A stretch of DNA of 6,510 nucleotides from Frankiales bacterium. Its GTDB lineage: Bacteria; Actinomycetota; Actinomycetes; Mycobacteriales; SCTD01. The position numbers were made by a program, and so were the translations under genes. Of the stretch, positions 4,604 through 6,510 are shown in pieces; the first letter of the stretch is position 1, and every line of letters begins with the position of its first letter. The stretch spans positions 1 through 6,510 of the forward strand of contig JAODNF010000096.1 in the NCBI GenBank assembly GCA_025464915.1, written 5' to 3'. The notes under the pieces were generated by a model. That model was not told the DNA's origin. It worked only from the letters and a program-made list of their open reading frames with translations, and did not search any database.

Positions 4604-5278
4604 GTGGACGAGGTCCTGGCGAAGGCGGGGCTCTTCCAGGGCATCGCGACGGAGGCTGCTGAGGCCGTCGCGGCGTCGCTGGAGTACGGCGACTACGGCC
4701 GCGGCGAGACGGTCTTCGCCGAGGGCGAGCAGGGCGACACCCTGTTCATCGTGCTGTCCGGCAAGGTCAAGATCGGCCGCCGGGCGACGGACGGTCGCGA
4801 GAACATGCTGTCGGTCATGGGGCCGTCGGACATGTTCGGCGAGCTGTCGCTGTTCGACCCCGGCCCCCGCACGGCCACCGCCACCGTCGTCACGGACGCG
4901 CGGCTGGCCTCCCTCGCGCACGCGCAGCTGCGGCCCTGGATCACCGACCGTCCCGAGATCGCCGAGCAGCTGCTCCGCGTGCTCGCCCGGCGGCTGCGCC
5001 GCACCAACGACTCGCTCGCCGACCTCATCTTCACCGACGTGCCCGGCCGCGTGGCCAAGCAGCTCCTCGCGCTGTCGGAGCGCTTCGGCTCCGAGGAGCC
5101 CGACGGCTTGCGCGTGCACCACGACCTCACCCAGGAGGAGCTGGCGCAGCTCGTCGGCGCCTCCCGCGAGACCGTCAACAAGGCGCTCGCCGACTTCGCC
5201 TCCCGGGGCTGGGTGCGGGTCGACTCCCGCGCCCTGACCATCCTCGACGCCGACCGGCTGGCCCGACGCGCGCGCTGA
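4604..5278 (+). CDS. crp: cAMP receptor protein, Crp/Fnr family
   Basis: A 224-residue global transcription regulator, the same length as M. tuberculosis Crp (Rv3676) and very similar along its whole length. The cyclic-nucleotide domain spans about 8-115. The phosphate-binding cassette has G79-E80-L81 and R89-T90, and the long dimer helix carries T134-N135, which contact adenine in the partner subunit. The hinge LIFTDVPGRVAKQLL is typical of the actinobacterial branch, and the helix-turn-helix is LTQEELAQLVGASRETVNKALADF (175-198). The GTG start is chosen because the mycobacterial protein begins at the same residue (DEVLAKAGLF) and GGAGG (4591-4595) lies 8 nt before it. A GTG 17 codons upstream lacks conserved sequence. 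No FeS-type cysteine cluster is present, so it is not an Fnr-type oxygen sensor. Confidence 0.95.
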   Translation: MDEVLAKAGLFQGIATEAAEAVAASLEYGDYGRGETVFAEGEQGDTLFIVLSGKVKIGRRATDGRENMLSVMGPSDMFGELSLFDPGPRTATATVVTDARLASLAHAQLRPWITDRPEIAEQLLRVLARRLRRTNDSLADLIFTDVPGRVAKQLLALSERFGSEEPDGLRVHHDLTQEELAQLVGASRETVNKALADFASRGWVRVDSRALTILDADRLARRAR

Positions 5279-5280
5279 CC

Positions 5281-5304
5281 TTGCACAACGAGATAGTTGT
5301 GCAA
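5281..5304. promoter_or_regulatory. Operator: TTGCACAAC-N6-GTTGTGCAA
   Basis: Perfect 9-bp arms (5281-5289 and 5296-5304) around a 6-nt spacer form an ArsR-family type operator just before the arsR gene. A third copy of the right arm, GTTGTGCAA, follows at 5312-5320 and covers the start codon. The 40 bp 5281-5320 are 40% GC against about 70% around them. The operator begins 2 nt after the crp stop, so a crp transcript must read through it or end here; the stem might also weakly terminate that message. Confidence 0.75.
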
Positions 5305-5308
5305 TGAT
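5281..5308 (+). promoter_or_regulatory. arsR promoter overlapping the operator
   Basis: TTGCAC (5281-5286) as -35 and AATGAT (5303-5308) as -10, with a 16-nt spacer. The -10 ends 6 nt before GTG 5315, so the transcript would start at or next to the start codon and be leaderless. A repressor bound to the inverted repeat would cover the -35 and the start of the -10. Boxes were matched by eye. Confidence 0.45.
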
Positions 5309-5314
5309 GTTGTT

Positions 5315-5632
5315 GTGCAAGACGTCGACGCACTCGCGCGCACCTTCAGCGCCCTCGCGGACCCGACCCGCCTGACGATCGTCGCCCGGCTCGCCGCCGG
5401 CGACGCCACCGTCAAGGAGGTCGGGGAGCCGTTCGCCCTGACGCAGCAGGCGGTCTCGCGGCACCTCAAGGTGCTCGAGGACGCCGGTCTGGTCACGCGC
5501 AGCCAGGTCGCGCAGTCGCGGCCGGCGCACCTCGAGGTGGACCGGCTGGTCGAGGTCCTGCAGTGGGTGGACGCCCAGCGCCAGGAGTGGGTCGACCGTC
5601 ACGCCCGCCTCGCGGACTACCTGCAGTCATGA
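5315..5632 (+). CDS. ArsR-family transcriptional repressor
   Basis: A 105-residue winged-helix DNA-binding protein. FSALADPTRLTIVARL (11-26) is the family's opening helix motif, LTQQAVSRHLKVLEDAGLV (42-60) is the helix-turn-helix, and residues 62-74 form the wing. The protein has no cysteine, and no metal-binding motif of the ArsR/SmtB sensors, so it probably answers to a non-metal signal or acts through its partner. Such regulators with a following SRPBCC gene are common in actinobacteria. The GTG start is inferred from the promoter spacing; no ribosome site exists. A TTG 6 codons upstream is in frame but lies inside the operator. It heads an operon with the two following genes and probably represses itself. 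Confidence 0.9.
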   Translation: MQDVDALARTFSALADPTRLTIVARLAAGDATVKEVGEPFALTQQAVSRHLKVLEDAGLVTRSQVAQSRPAHLEVDRLVEVLQWVDAQRQEWVDRHARLADYLQS

Positions 5633-5642
5633 GCCGGCCCTC

Positions 5643-6077
5643 ATGAGCGAGACGTTCACCGTGCGCCACGTGCACGCCGCGACGGTGGAGCGCGTCTTCG
5701 CGTGCCTGACCGAGCCCGAGCACCTCACGCGGTTCTGGGGATCGGTCGGCACGTCGACGCCGGTGGAGGGCATCGTGGTCGACCTCCGCCCGGGCGGTGC
5801 CTTCGAGACCACGATGGTCAACGACACGACGGGCCACACGCACACGATGCGCGCCGAGTACCTGCGGGTCGACCGACCGACGTTCCTGTCCTGGCGCGAG
5901 ACCGACTCGGGGGTCGTCACGGAGCTGGCGCTCTCGCCCCTCGACGACGGCACCACCGAGGTCGTCACGACCCGTCGGGGCCTGCCCCCGCAGATGCGCA
6001 CGCCCGAGGCGCTCGCCGGGTGGGGCACCGCCCTGGACCGGATGTCCGCCTACCTCTCGGAAGGGGTTTCCTCATGA
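5643..6077 (+). CDS. SRPBCC-domain protein, AHSA1/CalC-like
   Basis: A 144-residue single-domain protein of the START/Bet v1-like fold. Signature parts are FACLTEPEHLTRFWG (19-33), the PGGAF strand turn (50-54), FLSWRETDS (81-89) and the C-terminal helix GWGTALDRMSAYL (126-138). The fold makes a deep hydrophobic pocket; members bind small lipophilic ligands or activate Hsp90 in eukaryotes, and their bacterial ligands are mostly unknown. It starts 10 nt after the arsR stop with no strong ribosome site, and its stop overlaps the next gene by 4 nt (ATGA), so the three genes form one operon. Ligand sensing for the ArsR partner, or detoxification, are both possible. I cannot assign a substrate. 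Confidence 0.88.
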   Translation: MSETFTVRHVHAATVERVFACLTEPEHLTRFWGSVGTSTPVEGIVVDLRPGGAFETTMVNDTTGHTHTMRAEYLRVDRPTFLSWRETDSGVVTELALSPLDDGTTEVVTTRRGLPPQMRTPEALAGWGTALDRMSAYLSEGVSS

Positions 6078-6510
6078 GCGTCCAGTCACTGGTCGGCCCG
6101 CAGCTGCGATCGCTGGCCGACGCCCTCGAGGGCTGTGACGCCGATGCGCCCTGGCTGTGCGAGGGGTGGCACGTGCGGCACGTCGTCGCCCATCTCACGA
6201 TGGCCGCGCGCTACGACGAGCAGGCGTTCGGCGCCGAGCTCGCCGCGGCCGGCTACGACTTCGGGGTGCTGTCGGAGACCGTCGCGCACCGCGACGGCGC
6301 CCGCGACTGGCCGTCGCTGCTCGCCGACCTCCGCAGTGACGTCCTCGCCGGCTTCGCCATGCCGGGCGGCGGTGCGCTCAGCGCGCTGACCCACGCGGTC
6401 ATCCACGGCCTCGACGTGACCGTCCCGCTGGGCCTGCCGCGGACCTCCGACGACACGGCGGTGCGGCTGGTCCTCGACGCCCTGGTCGTCGACCCCAACC
6501 CGTTCGGCAT
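6074..6510 (+). CDS. Maleylpyruvate isomerase-family (mycothiol-dependent, DinB-like) protein, 3' end cut by window
   Basis: The first 145 residues of a protein that continues past the window edge. GWHVRHVVAHL (31-41) and THAVIHGLDV (106-115) are the family's two metal-site segments: His40, His107 and His111 are the candidate zinc ligands, in the same spacing pattern (H/E-x3-H) as mycothiol-dependent maleylpyruvate isomerase. Family members use mycothiol, the main actinobacterial thiol, in isomerisation or conjugation reactions; many have unknown substrates. The ATG overlaps the SRPBCC stop by 4 nt, so translation is coupled. The usual length is about 200 residues or more, so a C-terminal part is missing here only because of the window. 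Assignment to the family is good; the reaction is not known. Confidence 0.8.
   Translation, partial: MSVQSLVGPQLRSLADALEGCDADAPWLCEGWHVRHVVAHLTMAARYDEQAFGAELAAAGYDFGVLSETVAHRDGARDWPSLLADLRSDVLAGFAMPGGGALSALTHAVIHGLDVTVPLGLPRTSDDTAVRLVLDALVVDPNPFG

Noticed and set aside
5281..5304. Reading the TTGCACAAC inverted repeat as the intrinsic terminator of crp
   Set aside because: No T-run follows, the stem is AT-rich for this genome, and the third half-site plus promoter boxes favour an operator; a minor terminator role is not excluded.
4580..5602. Minus-strand open frame of 340 codons opposite crp and arsR
   Set aside because: It crosses two convincing genes and the operator, with Arg/Gly/Leu-rich shadow composition and no domain.
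1..6510. CRISPR arrays, transposases, integrases, tRNA or rRNA genes
   Set aside because: No regularly spaced repeats, no recombinase motifs and no tRNA-like cloverleaf or conserved rRNA sequence were recognised; coding density and gene order look like stable chromosomal backbone.

Overview
The window is a GC-rich (roughly 70% by eye) actinobacterial chromosome segment. The gene order marP - Nudix hydrolase - thioredoxin-like protein - nth on the minus strand, facing a small membrane protein and crp on the plus strand, closely matches the M. tuberculosis Rv3671c-Rv3676 neighbourhood as I recall it. Two genes are additions to that layout: a blue-copper lipoprotein inside the marP operon, and an RsiG-type c-di-GMP-binding anti-sigma factor between nth and the small membrane gene. 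RsiG points to an actinobacterium with a WhiG/FliA-type sigma factor, so a sporulating or flagellated lineage. I cannot name the genus.

Minus strand, 3615 down to 104: a compact five-gene operon, nth -> TlpA-like thioredoxin -> CoA-type Nudix hydrolase -> cupredoxin lipoprotein -> marP. Every junction is a 4-nt NTGA overlap, which suggests translational coupling. The products deal with DNA base repair, extracytoplasmic thiol redox, nucleotide or CoA turnover, copper or electron handling at the outer membrane face, and periplasmic proteolysis. The common theme is resistance to oxidative and acid stress. Inverted repeats after marP (positions 2-89) look like a terminator region.

Positions 3616-3747 are a divergent control region between nth and rsiG. 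They hold a 12-bp palindrome, a possible FliA/WhiG-like promoter and a Crp-like site. On the plus strand follow rsiG, an 80-residue one-pass membrane protein that probably starts leaderless, and crp (cAMP receptor). A c-di-GMP receptor and a cAMP receptor are therefore two genes apart, and Crp-like 16-mers lie before both.

Positions 5281-6510 are a separate small operon: an ArsR-family repressor without cysteines, an SRPBCC (AHSA1-like) protein and a mycothiol-dependent maleylpyruvate isomerase-family (DinB-like) protein that runs off the window. Its promoter sits in a striking AT-rich inverted repeat, TTGCACAAC-N6-GTTGTGCAA, with a third half-site overlapping the start codon. This is very probably the repressor's own operator on a leaderless transcript.

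I found no mobile element, CRISPR array, tRNA or rRNA. No wholly new system is visible. The most interesting locus is rsiG, with one intact and one degenerate c-di-GMP signature, and its setting beside crp.
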